From S012-113 sp965368405 (GTDB taxonomy: Bacteria > Bacteroidota > Bacteroidia > Cytophagales > Cyclobacteriaceae): DNA of 38,089 nucleotides. The DNA lies in NCBI GenBank assembly GCA_965368405.1, contig CBDUMS010000024.1, positions 1 through 38,089 on the forward strand. The letters are read 5' to 3'. The notes under the pieces were generated by a model that had not been told where the DNA came from, ran no database searches, and saw nothing but the letters and a program-made list of their open reading frames with translations. Position 1 is the first letter of the stretch; the number at the start of each line of letters is the position of its first letter. The position numbers were made by a program, and so were the translations under genes. This document shows positions 24,312 to 32,635 of this stretch, piece by piece.

Positions 24312-25014
24312 ATCTTCTTTCTCTTTTTTGGTATGCTTCTAAAGCTTCTATCAAATGTTCTTTTCTAAAATCGGGCCATAATACATCTGTAAAAAACAAC
24401 TCTGTATAAGCCATTTGCCACAAAAGGAAGTTACTTATTCGTAATTCTCCACTGGTTCGTATAAGAAGTTCCGGATCAGGGAAATCTCCGGTTACTAAAT
24501 ACTTTCCAAATGAGGCTTCATCTAAATTTTCAATATGTTCCTTCCCTTCTATTAAGGCGTTGGTGTATTCCTTCACTGCATGTAAAATATCCCACCTGCC
24601 ACTATAATTTAAAGCGAGTGTTAGGGTTAAACCTGTGTTGTGTTCAGTTTCATGTATTGTATCATGCAACTCTTTCCGACATTTAGCAGGCAAACCATCT
24701 ATTTCGCCAATGGCATTCAATTTCACATTATTCTTTAATAATGTATTTAATTCTTTACGCAACGATGATACTAGGAGTTCCATTAACGCATCCACTTCTG
24801 ATTTTGGTCTTCCCCAATTCTCAGTAGAAAATGCATACAGTGTTAAATACTCTACTCCTAGCCGGGCACATTCTTCCGTCACTTCCCGAACCGATTTCGT
24901 TGCACTCTTATGCCCAAATATCCGCGAAGCACCTCTCCTCTGAGCCCATCGTCCATTACCATCCATTATAACGGCAATATGTCTAGGTAAAGTATAATTT
25001 CGCTCCAATTCCAT
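24286..25014 (-). CDS. uppS: Undecaprenyl diphosphate synthase (isoprenyl transferase)
   Basis: This is a 242-residue cis-prenyltransferase that makes the C55 lipid carrier for peptidoglycan and O-antigen synthesis. Catalytic motif VIMDGNGRWA has D18. FGHKSATKSVREV, STENWGRP and the diphosphate-binding RTSGELRISNFLLWQ are all present, with FTDVLWPDF near the C-terminus. Length is normal. It is the first gene of the unit and overlaps bamA by 26 nt, which couples carrier-lipid synthesis to outer-membrane assembly at the translational level. Confidence 0.96.
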   Translation of the reverse strand: MELERNYTLPRHIAVIMDGNGRWAQRRGASRIFGHKSATKSVREVTEECARLGVEYLTLYAFSTENWGRPKSEVDALMELLVSSLRKELNTLLKNNVKLNAIGEIDGLPAKCRKELHDTIHETEHNTGLTLTLALNYSGRWDILHAVKEYTNALIEGKEHIENLDEASFGKYLVTGDFPDPELLIRTSGELRISNFLLWQMAYTELFFTDVLWPDFRKEHLIEALEAYQKRERRFGKISKQV

Positions 25015-25044
25015 TATTTTTCAGCTTACGCTAAAATCAGTGTG

Positions 25045-25078
25045 CAAAAATATCCTAAATTCCTGAAAGTTCAGCAAA
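25045..25078 (-). promoter_or_regulatory. Candidate promoter of uppS-bamA-ompH-ompH
   Basis: On the minus strand TTTG (25078-25075), a 22-bp spacer and TATTTTTG (25052-25045) fit the Bacteroidota consensus exactly in both boxes; the spacer is longer than the usual 19. The -7 box ends 31 nt before the uppS ATG, a distance shared with other candidates in the window. Confidence 0.5.
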
Positions 25079-25086
25079 GAAATGTG

Positions 25087-25800
25087 TTATTGTCTTCGGT
25101 ACCCTTGCTTAAGTGGTAAGGTAGGACATAGCACTTTATAAATAACCTTAGAAAATGTGATTCCGATATAGTAATAATTATCGTTATCGAACTGATTACC
25201 ATATTGATAGTTCTTATTGAAGAGGTCTCCTTCTGATACATTATCGAGGTAATCAAAGAATAGTATTCGTGCACCAAACTCCAGGCCAATATTCCATCTT
25301 TTATCAGGCTGAAACTTAATACCAACTCCAAGCGGCAGCGCGGCCTGAACAGTACTATAGGTTGTGGTTCGTTCATTCTGGCCAAGCATCCCAAAAATAC
25401 CAAGTCCGAGGTGAAAATACGGTGACCAGTTTATGACGGCTCGCTTACTTTTATAATCAATAAAGTAATATTCGACACTTCCCGAAAACTCTGATACAAA
25501 GATGTTAAAAGACGAGGCTCGTGCTGATGCAAAGGCATCAAGCGGTTTATTATCGCTACCCTTTACATTGCCTCCCATATAGGCGATTCGTAAGCTTATA
25601 TGATCGTTGAGGTTCGTGCGTAAATAAACCATTCCGGCAATTCCTGTGTTTGGCAACTGCCAGGTTCTAGCCATATCGCCTGTGTAATACACGCCACCAA
25701 GCGAAAACCCAACTTCTCTACGCTGCCCAAAAGCTAGTACGCTTGTAAGCAGAAAAAAGACTAATAAGAAAGTTTTAAGATGGCTGAACCTCTGTTGCAT
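25087..25800 (-). CDS. DUF6089-type outer-membrane beta-barrel protein (second of pair)
   Basis: This is a 237-residue protein with a signal peptide (LKTFLLVFFLLTSVLAFGQ) followed by EVGFSLGGVYYTGDMART, the typical opening of DUF6089 proteins, and alternating strands (SVEYYFIDYKSK, GVGIKFQPDKRWNIGLEFGA, FFDYLDNVSE) that suit a small beta-barrel. Function is unknown; the family sits next to bamA or uppS in many Bacteroidota. I start it at the ATG at 25800; the TTG at 25848 would begin inside the previous gene. It lies 13 bp after its larger partner. Confidence 0.85.
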   Translation of the reverse strand: MQQRFSHLKTFLLVFFLLTSVLAFGQRREVGFSLGGVYYTGDMARTWQLPNTGIAGMVYLRTNLNDHISLRIAYMGGNVKGSDNKPLDAFASARASSFNIFVSEFSGSVEYYFIDYKSKRAVINWSPYFHLGLGIFGMLGQNERTTTYSTVQAALPLGVGIKFQPDKRWNIGLEFGARILFFDYLDNVSEGDLFNKNYQYGNQFDNDNYYYIGITFSKVIYKVLCPTLPLKQGYRRQ

Positions 25801-25813
25801 ATGGCGTATCGGG

Positions 25814-26914
25814 TTACCTGAACTTGGCTCTTCTGAATTTACCCCCAATAATATAGGAGATTCTAAAACTTGTAATGTAATAAACGTCGTTTATACTAGA
25901 TCCTCCTCGATTATATCCTGCTCCTTCTTCTCCAAAGCCTCTTACTATTTCATATTCAACTCCATCAACTCCTGTATAGGTGGTTGTAGTCCAAGAAGAA
26001 AGCTCGCGAGGGTCACCATTTGCGGATAGCTCATCTCGGGATCGATTGGACATGGCTCTGGCCAAATCGCTGTCTAATACACCTAAATCTACATAGTTCT
26101 TGCTCACATCATCAATATAGTCGGTAAATAGCCACTTGAACGTAAAATCTACGGAGATATCAAGGGCATCGGCAAGTCTATAACGAACTCCCAACCCAAT
26201 TGGTATAGCAAATTGCCATAAACTATATGGTTTATTACCAAAATTGGCATCTGTAGATTGCAAGTCAGCATTCTGCCCTTCAGTTCCTAAAGGTTGCAAT
26301 GCAACCCATTCTCCTGCATTAGGGAAATCGAAATGAGCATCATCATCTGCTGGTAGTATGTAAGACTGAGGCACTTTCGCTTTCGGATTATGATGAAAAA
26401 CTGAAGCGCCAGCCTGAATATAGGGGGTTAAATTTACACGGCTTAAGTAAGAGCCTTCATTTTTGAAAAGGTCAACCACCGCCATTACCGACAAATCCCA
26501 AATGTCGTTTCTAAAACTTGCATTTCTTAAGTATCGATACCGATCGTTCGTATCGCTTGGATCGGCAACCTTAAAGTCGTCGCTTTGTAATCGACCATAA
26601 GAAAGAGCGGTGCGCAAGGTATAGCGAGGGCCAAATCGATGATCGAGGTTAAATGTAAATCCCGGACGCATAAACCCTAACTTGGTGCTCCCCCATTTAG
26701 CTTTGGGAGCAATATCGCCGAGGTAACTAAGGCTATTTACAGAAAAGCCAATAGAGTTATATCGTTTCTGCTTGGTGAAACCATTCTTACTGCCCTTAAA
26801 TTTGGACATTGCTCTATTATTCTTTTTGATCTTCTTACGACTCAATTGAGCGTCAGCGGGCATTGCGCATGCAAGAGCAATAAATAAGACAACCAGTAAT
26901 TTTAATATGCGCAT
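25814..26914 (-). CDS. DUF6089-type outer-membrane beta-barrel protein (first of pair)
   Basis: This is a 366-residue protein with signal peptide (MRILKLLVVLFIALACAMPA, then DAQ), a basic stretch (LSRKKIKKNNRAM) and then barrel-like strands: IGFSVNSLSYLGDIAPKAK, FTFNLDHRFGPRYTLRTALS, GLGVRYRLADALDISVDFTF and a terminal FRISYIIGGKFRRAKFR. It also has a long polar insertion (about residues 185-225) that the second copy lacks. It belongs to the same family and cluster but has diverged far. It has its own promoter-like sequence 31 nt upstream and probably heads a two-gene unit. Confidence 0.85.
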   Translation of the reverse strand: MRILKLLVVLFIALACAMPADAQLSRKKIKKNNRAMSKFKGSKNGFTKQKRYNSIGFSVNSLSYLGDIAPKAKWGSTKLGFMRPGFTFNLDHRFGPRYTLRTALSYGRLQSDDFKVADPSDTNDRYRYLRNASFRNDIWDLSVMAVVDLFKNEGSYLSRVNLTPYIQAGASVFHHNPKAKVPQSYILPADDDAHFDFPNAGEWVALQPLGTEGQNADLQSTDANFGNKPYSLWQFAIPIGLGVRYRLADALDISVDFTFKWLFTDYIDDVSKNYVDLGVLDSDLARAMSNRSRDELSANGDPRELSSWTTTTYTGVDGVEYEIVRGFGEEGAGYNRGGSSINDVYYITSFRISYIIGGKFRRAKFR

Positions 26915-26944
26915 ATGTTCAAGAAAAAGCCCATTTATGAACTA

Positions 26945-26975
26945 CAAATGTAATTATAAGAAGGTAAAATAAAAA
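26945..26975 (-). promoter_or_regulatory. Candidate promoter of the DUF6089 pair
   Basis: On the minus strand TTTT (26975-26972), a 19-bp spacer and TACATTTG (26952-26945): a perfect -7 box with a 3-of-4 match at -33. The box ends 31 nt before the ATG at 26914. Confidence 0.5.
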
Positions 26976-26979
26976 CTTA

Positions 26980-27852
26980 TTAATTTCTTGCATCTTGTCC
27001 CCAAAAAAGTTTTTGCCGTAATGTTTCAAAAGGATGATACCCTTCGAAAATAACGAGACAAGCGCTGAAACTCTCTTTTTTAACTGTTAATTCTGTACTT
27101 GCCGGTACGGTAACCGATCGCGAATCTAAGGTTAGTAAAACATTATCTGTGCGCGTATCGATTTTGAAGCTCAAAACGCTACCGTCGTCGACCACTAAAG
27201 GACGAACATTGAGATTATGAGGGCTTACCGGATTAATGATAAAGCTATTCGAATGAGGAACCACAATAGGCCCTCCACAACTAAGTGAATAACCCGTTGA
27301 ACCTGTTGGTGTAGATATTATCAACCCATCCGACCAATAAGAATTTAGAAAAGCATCGTCCACATAGGTGTGTACAACGATCATAGAGGAAGAATCACTC
27401 TTCAATATTGTAAAGTCATTTAAAGCATAGGGTGCTCCATCAAAAAGATCTTCGGGGTCCTCTAATCTGAGCAAAGAGCGCTTGTCGATTCGAAATTTCT
27501 GATGTCGCAACTGTTCAAGGGCATACTCTATTTGATCTAACCCTATGGTTGCCAAAAAACCTAGTCGGCCAACATTTACACCGATAATTGGGATTTCGAG
27601 ATTACCGATATAGGTTAGAGCGTTTAGAATAGTTCCATCACCGCCAAGGGTAAGCATAAAATCTATGCCTTCAAGACCCGTTTTCTTGGTATAGGTTGCA
27701 TAATTAATTGAAACTCCATTCCTCTTAAGTTGTTTTTGAAACTTATCGAGGACTATAATTTCTAGCTGATATTTTTCAAAAAGGGCAAAGATTTGGGGAG
27801 CAGCAGTTATTAATGCTTGATCTAACTTCTTACCATGAACCGCTATGCGCAT
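26980..27852 (-). CDS. nadK: NAD kinase
   Basis: This is a 290-residue enzyme that phosphorylates NAD to NADP. The GGDGT motif is at residues 70-74 (LTLGGDGTILNAL), followed by IGVNVGRLGFLATI, the LNDFTILK segment and the glycine-rich ISTPTGSTGYSLSCGGP loop. Length is normal. It starts 10 bp after the CBS-domain gene and is in the same transcription direction as the CBS and hydrolase genes. This order (CBS, nadK, DUF6089, uppS, bamA) is shared by many Bacteroidota. Confidence 0.96.
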   Translation of the reverse strand: MRIAVHGKKLDQALITAAPQIFALFEKYQLEIIVLDKFQKQLKRNGVSINYATYTKKTGLEGIDFMLTLGGDGTILNALTYIGNLEIPIIGVNVGRLGFLATIGLDQIEYALEQLRHQKFRIDKRSLLRLEDPEDLFDGAPYALNDFTILKSDSSSMIVVHTYVDDAFLNSYWSDGLIISTPTGSTGYSLSCGGPIVVPHSNSFIINPVSPHNLNVRPLVVDDGSVLSFKIDTRTDNVLLTLDSRSVTVPASTELTVKKESFSACLVIFEGYHPFETLRQKLFWGQDARN

Positions 27853-27862
27853 GAATCTGCAC

Positions 27863-28528
27863 TTAAATGTTTATATACTTCAGTAGTTCATCGATACGGC
27901 CTTTATCCGTTTCGGTTACTTCAGTTTCCTGAAATCTTGAAATGATCTTATAGTCGAAACGTTCAAGTGTAGCGATAATGGCACTAATATCTTCCTGATT
28001 GATTTTTAGGGTAACCTTTAATCTGGACGTATCTGTAGGCTCATATTTAATGGAGCTACTTAGAATTCTAGCGTTGTTTTCTTCAATCAATCGGCTTATC
28101 TCCGCAAGCGAGTAATCTCGTGCATACATACTCAAAACTACCACACTACCTGGCGCTTGAAATGGCGTAGTTTGTGCAAATGCTGTAATGGTATCCTGAA
28201 TAGTGATTACCCCGATAAACTTCTTAGATTCATCCAGCACGCCTACAAGGTCCACATGATTGTCTACAGCTATTCGAATTACATCATAGAAAAACTGATT
28301 TTCATGCACTGTGCACTTTTCGCCACTTAATTCGAATTCACCAATCAATTTAGTATCATCGTTAAGGTCTAATATTTGTTCTTCGGTAATCAAACCGAGG
28401 AACTTGCCTTCGCTAACAACAGGAAGCTGATTAGTTCGAAATTCATCAAACCACAACATTGCAAATGCCGCGGTATCCGTTAACTTCAACGGTGGAATCA
28501 TTTGATTTATCAGCTCCTTTGCTATCAT
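27863..28528 (-). CDS. CBS-domain protein with C-terminal ACT-like domain
   Basis: This is a 221-residue protein with two CBS motifs (TNQLPVVSEGKFLGLITEEQ and VDLVGVLDESKKFIGVITIQ) and a C-terminal ACT-like domain (VVLSMYARDYSLAEISRLIE). CBS pairs bind adenosyl nucleotides, and ACT domains bind small ligands, so a regulatory role is likely; the partner is unknown. The position directly before nadK suggests sensing of NAD(P) or adenine nucleotide level, which is inference. Its ATG overlaps the last base of the hydrolase TAA. Confidence 0.85.
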   Translation of the reverse strand: MIAKELINQMIPPLKLTDTAAFAMLWFDEFRTNQLPVVSEGKFLGLITEEQILDLNDDTKLIGEFELSGEKCTVHENQFFYDVIRIAVDNHVDLVGVLDESKKFIGVITIQDTITAFAQTTPFQAPGSVVVLSMYARDYSLAEISRLIEENNARILSSSIKYEPTDTSRLKVTLKINQEDISAIIATLERFDYKIISRFQETEVTETDKGRIDELLKYINI

Positions 28529-29277
28529 TATTTAGAAGTTAAAAACTCTTCCAATATAACATTAAATTCATCGGGTCTTTCCATCATCGGTGCATGGCAA
28601 CATTTGTCTATGAATCTAAGTGTCGTATTTGGTATCAATTTATTAAACTCATGGGCTACAACTGGAGGTGTTATGGTATCGTTTAACCCCCATACTAATA
28701 AAGTAGGCACCTCTATATTGACGATTTCAGTAGCCATATTATTGCGTTGCGCTGATTTTGCTATTGCCACAATTCGCAAACTCTTCTGAATACTCTTTAG
28801 CGTATCAAAAATCTCCTGAACATATTCATCACCAACGGTATCAGGATCATAAAATGTGTAACCCACTCTTTCTTTAATGTAGTCCCAATCACCGCGTTTA
28901 GGATACGATCCACCCATTGAGTTCTCAAACAAACCTGAACTGCCGGTTAGAACGAGGCTTTTTACTTTATCCTTATTGCTGAGCGTATACATTAATCCGA
29001 CGTGCCCGCCCAAGGAGTTACCCATTACCACCATGTCGCTTAATTTCATGGTTGCAACAAACTTCTCAACGTAAGCAGTAAGTCCTTCTAAACCGGCCTG
29101 GCGAAGAGGCATTTCATAGATTGGCAATAATGGAATAATTATCCGATGCGTTCCCGAGAACTTCTGTATTACACTGCCCCAATTACTTAGCGCACCAAAT
29201 AGCCCATGAAGTAACAAAAGGACATCTCCCTGACCTTCATCGATATAATTAAAATCCTCAATTTTCTTTATTTCCAT
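28528..29277 (-). CDS. Alpha/beta hydrolase
   Basis: This is a 249-residue alpha/beta-hydrolase-fold protein. The oxyanion region LLLLHGLFGALSNW, the nucleophile elbow MGNSLGGH, a likely catalytic Asp in WGLNDTITPP and His in CCHAPMMERP form a full triad. No signal peptide, so it is cytoplasmic; the substrate is unknown. It is linked to the CBS gene by a one-base overlap (TAATG) and starts 48 bp after cvpA. It shares little with the esterase at 31090 beyond the fold. Confidence 0.85.
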   Translation of the reverse strand: MEIKKIEDFNYIDEGQGDVLLLLHGLFGALSNWGSVIQKFSGTHRIIIPLLPIYEMPLRQAGLEGLTAYVEKFVATMKLSDMVVMGNSLGGHVGLMYTLSNKDKVKSLVLTGSSGLFENSMGGSYPKRGDWDYIKERVGYTFYDPDTVGDEYVQEIFDTLKSIQKSLRIVAIAKSAQRNNMATEIVNIEVPTLLVWGLNDTITPPVVAHEFNKLIPNTTLRFIDKCCHAPMMERPDEFNVILEEFLTSK

Positions 29278-29325
29278 AAATCATATGGTAGTTGCACCAA
29301 AATACACAATATTGATCTAAAATTT

Positions 29326-29865
29326 CTATTCCAGAGCAGGTGCAAAGTTGATGAGTTCTGAAATCTTATCCAAGAGATCGGACGTAGCTGGGATCACAAA
29401 TCCAAATAAATCTACAATCGCTGGGGCAAGACCAACTAAATAAGAGTAAAGAAATGATTTTTCTTGTAAATGACTGGGCAGCTCGAGCCCAAAAACCTGA
29501 AAAGCCCAAATGACGAGTGATAGGAAGAAAACCCATTTTAGCCCTCCAATTACAGCACCAGCCATCCTATCGATTGCACCTAAAAAAGCCATGTGGATTA
29601 TCTTCTTGAGCATTTTGCCCAAGAGGTTAACCAACAGTACAACGCCTACAAATATTAAGATGAAAGAGAGTAACGGGAGAAATTTTCCTGAAAGCTCAAA
29701 TTTGTCTTGCAAAAACTCAATTCCCCAATGCAAAAAATGAAACCCCGCAATTACGGCGATTATTAACGCCACTAGAGTGACAATTTCCATAATAAATCCC
29801 TTACGGAAACCAGTAATTGCGCCAATGATAAGCGGAACAATAATTATGATATCAATTATACTCAC
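29326..29865 (-). CDS. CvpA-family membrane protein
   Basis: This is a 179-residue protein with four hydrophobic segments. The N-terminus SIIDIIIIVPLIIGAITGFR and GFIMEIVTLVALIIAV carry the CvpA pattern of Asp near residue 5 and Gly-x-x-x-Gly. The family is associated with colicin V production and envelope stress but has no firm biochemical function. The start is GTG at 29865, inside a GTGA that also holds the TGA of the yqeY-like gene, so they are translationally coupled. Confidence 0.8.
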   Translation of the reverse strand: MSIIDIIIIVPLIIGAITGFRKGFIMEIVTLVALIIAVIAGFHFLHWGIEFLQDKFELSGKFLPLLSFILIFVGVVLLVNLLGKMLKKIIHMAFLGAIDRMAGAVIGGLKWVFFLSLVIWAFQVFGLELPSHLQEKSFLYSYLVGLAPAIVDLFGFVIPATSDLLDKISELINFAPALE

Positions 29866-30317
29866 GCGCTAGTTAGTATTTCTCTTACTTTATTGGCTAT
29901 GCTTTTACCGTCGGCGAGGCCAGCCAGTTCTTTGGTGGCAACACCCATAACCTTACCCATATCTGCTGCAGATTGCGCCCCAGTCTTTTCAATTATCGCT
30001 GCAACTCTTTCATGAAGTTCTTCATCAGACAGCGCCTTGGGCAAATAGCGTGCAATTATTTCATATTCTTGGGTTTCTTTATCAGCTAAATCTTGTCGGC
30101 CTTCATTGCTATATAATTCAGCCGACTCTTTCCTTTGCTTCGCTGCTTTCATTAATAGTTTCATTTCCGAATCACTCGACAATTCGCCCTGAGCCCCTTT
30201 TTCTGTTTCTGCCAAAAGAATCATCGACTTAATCCCTCGCAAGGCTGTTAGTTCATCCTTGCGCTTCGAAAGCATGGCATTCTTAATATCGGCATTAATA
30301 GTTTCTTTTAAGCTCAT
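29862..30317 (-). CDS. GatB/YqeY domain-containing protein
   Basis: This is a 151-residue protein with the helical GatB/YqeY fold: MSLKETINADIKNAMLSKRK, LTALRGIKSMIL, IIARYLPKALSDEELHERVA and MGKVMGVATKELAGLADGKS are the family's conserved blocks. The full-length family includes the tRNA-binding tail of amidotransferase GatB; stand-alone copies are widespread with uncertain function. It overlaps cvpA by 4 nt and is divergent from pdxJ (62 bp between starts). Confidence 0.92.
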   Translation of the reverse strand: MSLKETINADIKNAMLSKRKDELTALRGIKSMILLAETEKGAQGELSSDSEMKLLMKAAKQRKESAELYSNEGRQDLADKETQEYEIIARYLPKALSDEELHERVAAIIEKTGAQSAADMGKVMGVATKELAGLADGKSIANKVREILTSA

Positions 30318-30354
30318 AGTTTTTTCAGAATTTTGCTAGAAATGATAACTTGCA

Positions 30355-30362
30355 CAAAAATA
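30355..30362 (-). promoter_or_regulatory. Candidate -7 box of the yqeY-cvpA unit
   Basis: TATTTTTG on the minus strand matches TAnnTTTG and ends 38 nt before the ATG at 30317. I see no good -33 box 17-23 bp upstream, which would fall in the start of pdxJ. Weak candidate. Confidence 0.3.
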
Positions 30363-30379
30363 TATATTAAAGTCCATTC

Positions 30380-31093
30380 ATGACTCGCCTCAGCGTTAAT
30401 GTAAATAAAATAGCCACCCTTAGAAATGCCAGGGGTGGAAGCAATCCTAATGTGGTTCAAGTTGCCATGGATTGTGAAGCTTTCGGTGCTCAGGGAATTA
30501 CGGTGCACCCTAGGCCGGATGAACGCCATATTACAAAACAGGATGTTCTTGACCTAAGCAAGGTTGTAACCTCCGAATTCAATATAGAAGGCTACCCCGA
30601 CCAGCGCTACATGGATTTGGTAAAGCGGGTTCGGCCAACCCAAGCGACACTTGTACCAGACCCACCTGATGTGCTCACTTCAAACGCCGGTTGGGATACT
30701 ATAGAACATGCCGACTTCTTAACTGAGATTATCGCAGAAATAAAGAAAGCCGGAATTAGAACATCGATCTTTGTTGATACGAAAACAGCGAATATTGAAG
30801 GCGCAAAGAAAGTAGGCACAGACCGAATTGAACTTTACACCGAACCATATGCCGCTGGATTCCACCGCGCTAAAGAAAGAGCAATTGAACCATTCGTCAC
30901 CGCCGCAAGTTTAGCTAGTGAAATAGGTCTTGAAATTAACGCTGGTCATGATCTGGATTTGGATAACCTGAAGTTTCTGGTAGCTCATATCCCACAAATT
31001 AAGGAGGTTTCTATTGGCCATGCGTTAATTACTGACGCACTCTATTTCGGATTAGAAAATACCATACAAATGTATTTAAGACAATTATCATGA
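30380..31093 (+). CDS. pdxJ: Pyridoxine 5'-phosphate synthase
   Basis: This is a 237-residue TIM-barrel enzyme that joins 1-deoxyxylulose 5-phosphate and 3-amino-2-oxopropyl phosphate to give pyridoxine 5'-phosphate. Conserved blocks are RLSVNVNKIATLRNARGG, GITVHPRPDERHI, RIELYTEPYA and LEINAGHDLDLDNL. Length is normal. Its ATGA overlaps the following esterase gene. It is divergent from the yqeY-like gene. Confidence 0.97.
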   Translation: MTRLSVNVNKIATLRNARGGSNPNVVQVAMDCEAFGAQGITVHPRPDERHITKQDVLDLSKVVTSEFNIEGYPDQRYMDLVKRVRPTQATLVPDPPDVLTSNAGWDTIEHADFLTEIIAEIKKAGIRTSIFVDTKTANIEGAKKVGTDRIELYTEPYAAGFHRAKERAIEPFVTAASLASEIGLEINAGHDLDLDNLKFLVAHIPQIKEVSIGHALITDALYFGLENTIQMYLRQLS

Positions 31094-31851
31094 GTTTGTT
31101 TTTCAGAACAGTTGGCGAAGGGCGACCACTTATTATCTTACACGGTTTATTTGGGTCTTCGGATAACTGGATGACGATTGCAAAACAGTTCAGCAGCTAC
31201 AGAAAGGTTTATCTCCTAGATCAAAGAAATCATGGTGAATCTCCGCATTCGGATGAATTTACCTATGATGCGATGGTTGAAGATTTACTTATTTTTCTAA
31301 AGCAAAATGACATTATTAGGCCAGATATTTTAGGTCATTCAATGGGTGGCAAAGTAGCAATGCTATTTGCAACAAAATATCCGGATCAGATAAATAAATT
31401 GATTGTTATAGATATTGCGCCTAAATTTTATCCTGTTCATCACAATGTAATCCTGGAAGGATTAAAAGCAATACCTGTTGATTCGTTAAAATCGAGAGGA
31501 GAAGCCGATAAAGTTTTATCCCAATATGTAGAAATACCTGGCGTAAGACAATTTCTCCTCAAAAATCTAAAACGTACGGATAGCGGTTTTGCCTGGAAGA
31601 TGAACCTTGATGCTATCTATGATCATATTGCTAATGTGGGAAATGGGCTGGAAGATGATGAAACCTTTAGTCACGATACCCTATTTATCCGTGGCTCACT
31701 AAGTGATTATATTTTGGATGAGGATATCCCTGATTTAGAAGCGCACTTTCCAAAACATGAATTAGAAACTGTAAATGGCGCTAGCCACTGGGTTCATGTA
31801 GAAGCACCAGAAGAGCTAACTAATATCGTTTTAACATTTCTTAGAAAGTAA
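31090..31851 (+). CDS. Alpha/beta hydrolase, YbfF-type esterase
   Basis: This is a 253-residue serine hydrolase. The oxyanion strand LIILHGLFGSSDNW, LLDQRNHGESPHS, the nucleophile elbow LGHSMGGK and a C-terminal His in ASHWVHVEAPEEL match the acyl-CoA esterase/YbfF group. The presumed Asp lies in IRGSLSDYILDEDI. Physiological substrate is unknown. It is coupled to pdxJ by a 4-nt overlap and to the following methyltransferase gene by a one-base overlap. Confidence 0.85.
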   Translation: MSLFFRTVGEGRPLIILHGLFGSSDNWMTIAKQFSSYRKVYLLDQRNHGESPHSDEFTYDAMVEDLLIFLKQNDIIRPDILGHSMGGKVAMLFATKYPDQINKLIVIDIAPKFYPVHHNVILEGLKAIPVDSLKSRGEADKVLSQYVEIPGVRQFLLKNLKRTDSGFAWKMNLDAIYDHIANVGNGLEDDETFSHDTLFIRGSLSDYILDEDIPDLEAHFPKHELETVNGASHWVHVEAPEELTNIVLTFLRK

Positions 31852-32558
31852 TGAACCGGGGTAAAATTTATCTTATTCCAGTAGCAATAGCAGAAAACAC
31901 CCAAAACAAGCTGCTTACACCACAGTTGCAAGACATTCTAAAACAGACGAAACATTTTATCGTAGAAAATACCCGTGAAGCGCGTAGATTCATCAGTAGT
32001 TTAAAATTGGGTATCGACATTAGCGAACTTGAATTTGAAGAGCTAAATAAGCATCAACAAGAAGAGAATATAGCTTCGCTCTTGAAACCGGCGAAAAATG
32101 GTAAGCATGTTGGCATTATGAGCGATGCGGGCTGTCCTGGTGTAGCCGATCCCGGTGCTTTGGTGATTCGAGAAGCCCATCGGTTGGGACTTGAAGTTAT
32201 ACCGCTCGTCGGGCCTTCGTCTATACTCTTGGCGTTAATGAGCAGTGGCTTATCTGGTCAGAATTTTCGCTTCAATGGCTATTTACCCATTGACAGAAAG
32301 GAGCTTAAAGCAAAGCTGCAGGAGCTAGAATCACATTCCCGTAAATACAAGGAGACACAAATATTTATAGAAACACCCTATCGCTCTGATAAAATGTTAA
32401 GCGAACTAGTCCATGGTCTTCACAAGAGCACGGATCTTGCCGTTTCAATTAATGTAACTGGTAGCGATGAAAATATTCAAACCAAGTCGGTTGGGGAATG
32501 GCAGAAAGATAAACTTAAAATTGGTAAACGGCCGACGGTATTTCTTTTTCTAGCCTAA
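31851..32558 (+). CDS. RsmI-like SAM-dependent methyltransferase
   Basis: This is a 235-residue member of the tetrapyrrole-methylase fold group that includes RsmI, the 16S rRNA C1402 2'-O-methyltransferase. SDAGCPGVADPGA, PLVGPSSILLALMSSGL and FIETPYRSDKM correspond to RsmI's SDAG.P..SDPG, GPSA and ESPHR blocks. However, the N-terminal strand reads IPVAIAENT where RsmI normally has ATPIGN. This matches a separate, shorter paralog seen in many Bacteroidota, so I do not assign C1402 specificity. It follows the esterase with TAATG overlap. Confidence 0.8.
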   Translation: MNRGKIYLIPVAIAENTQNKLLTPQLQDILKQTKHFIVENTREARRFISSLKLGIDISELEFEELNKHQQEENIASLLKPAKNGKHVGIMSDAGCPGVADPGALVIREAHRLGLEVIPLVGPSSILLALMSSGLSGQNFRFNGYLPIDRKELKAKLQELESHSRKYKETQIFIETPYRSDKMLSELVHGLHKSTDLAVSINVTGSDENIQTKSVGEWQKDKLKIGKRPTVFLFLA

Positions 32559-32599
32559 TAGATTTCTAGTATATAAAATAAAGTTCTATCCAATTTCGC

Positions 32600-32607
32600 T
32601 AAATTTG
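32600..32607 (+). promoter_or_regulatory. Candidate -7 box of metK
   Basis: TAAATTTG is a perfect TAnnTTTG and ends 28 nt before the metK ATG. No TTTG -33 box is visible at the usual distance. The 77-bp leader region is too short for a known SAM riboswitch plus promoter, and I see no such fold. Confidence 0.4.
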
Positions 32608-32635
32608 CGATCTTCAAAATCACGATTAATATATT

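Noticed and set aside
25071..25403. 110-codon frame overlapping the second DUF6089 gene on the same strand
   Set aside because: It is a shifted-frame shadow; the overlapping frame has a signal peptide and family pattern.
25801..25848. TTG start adding 16 residues to the second DUF6089 protein
   Set aside because: It would overlap the end of the first DUF6089 gene and put a polar tail before the signal peptide.
32559..32635. SAM riboswitch ahead of metK
   Set aside because: The 77-bp gap is short, holds a -7 box and shows no multi-stem fold or known SAM motif.
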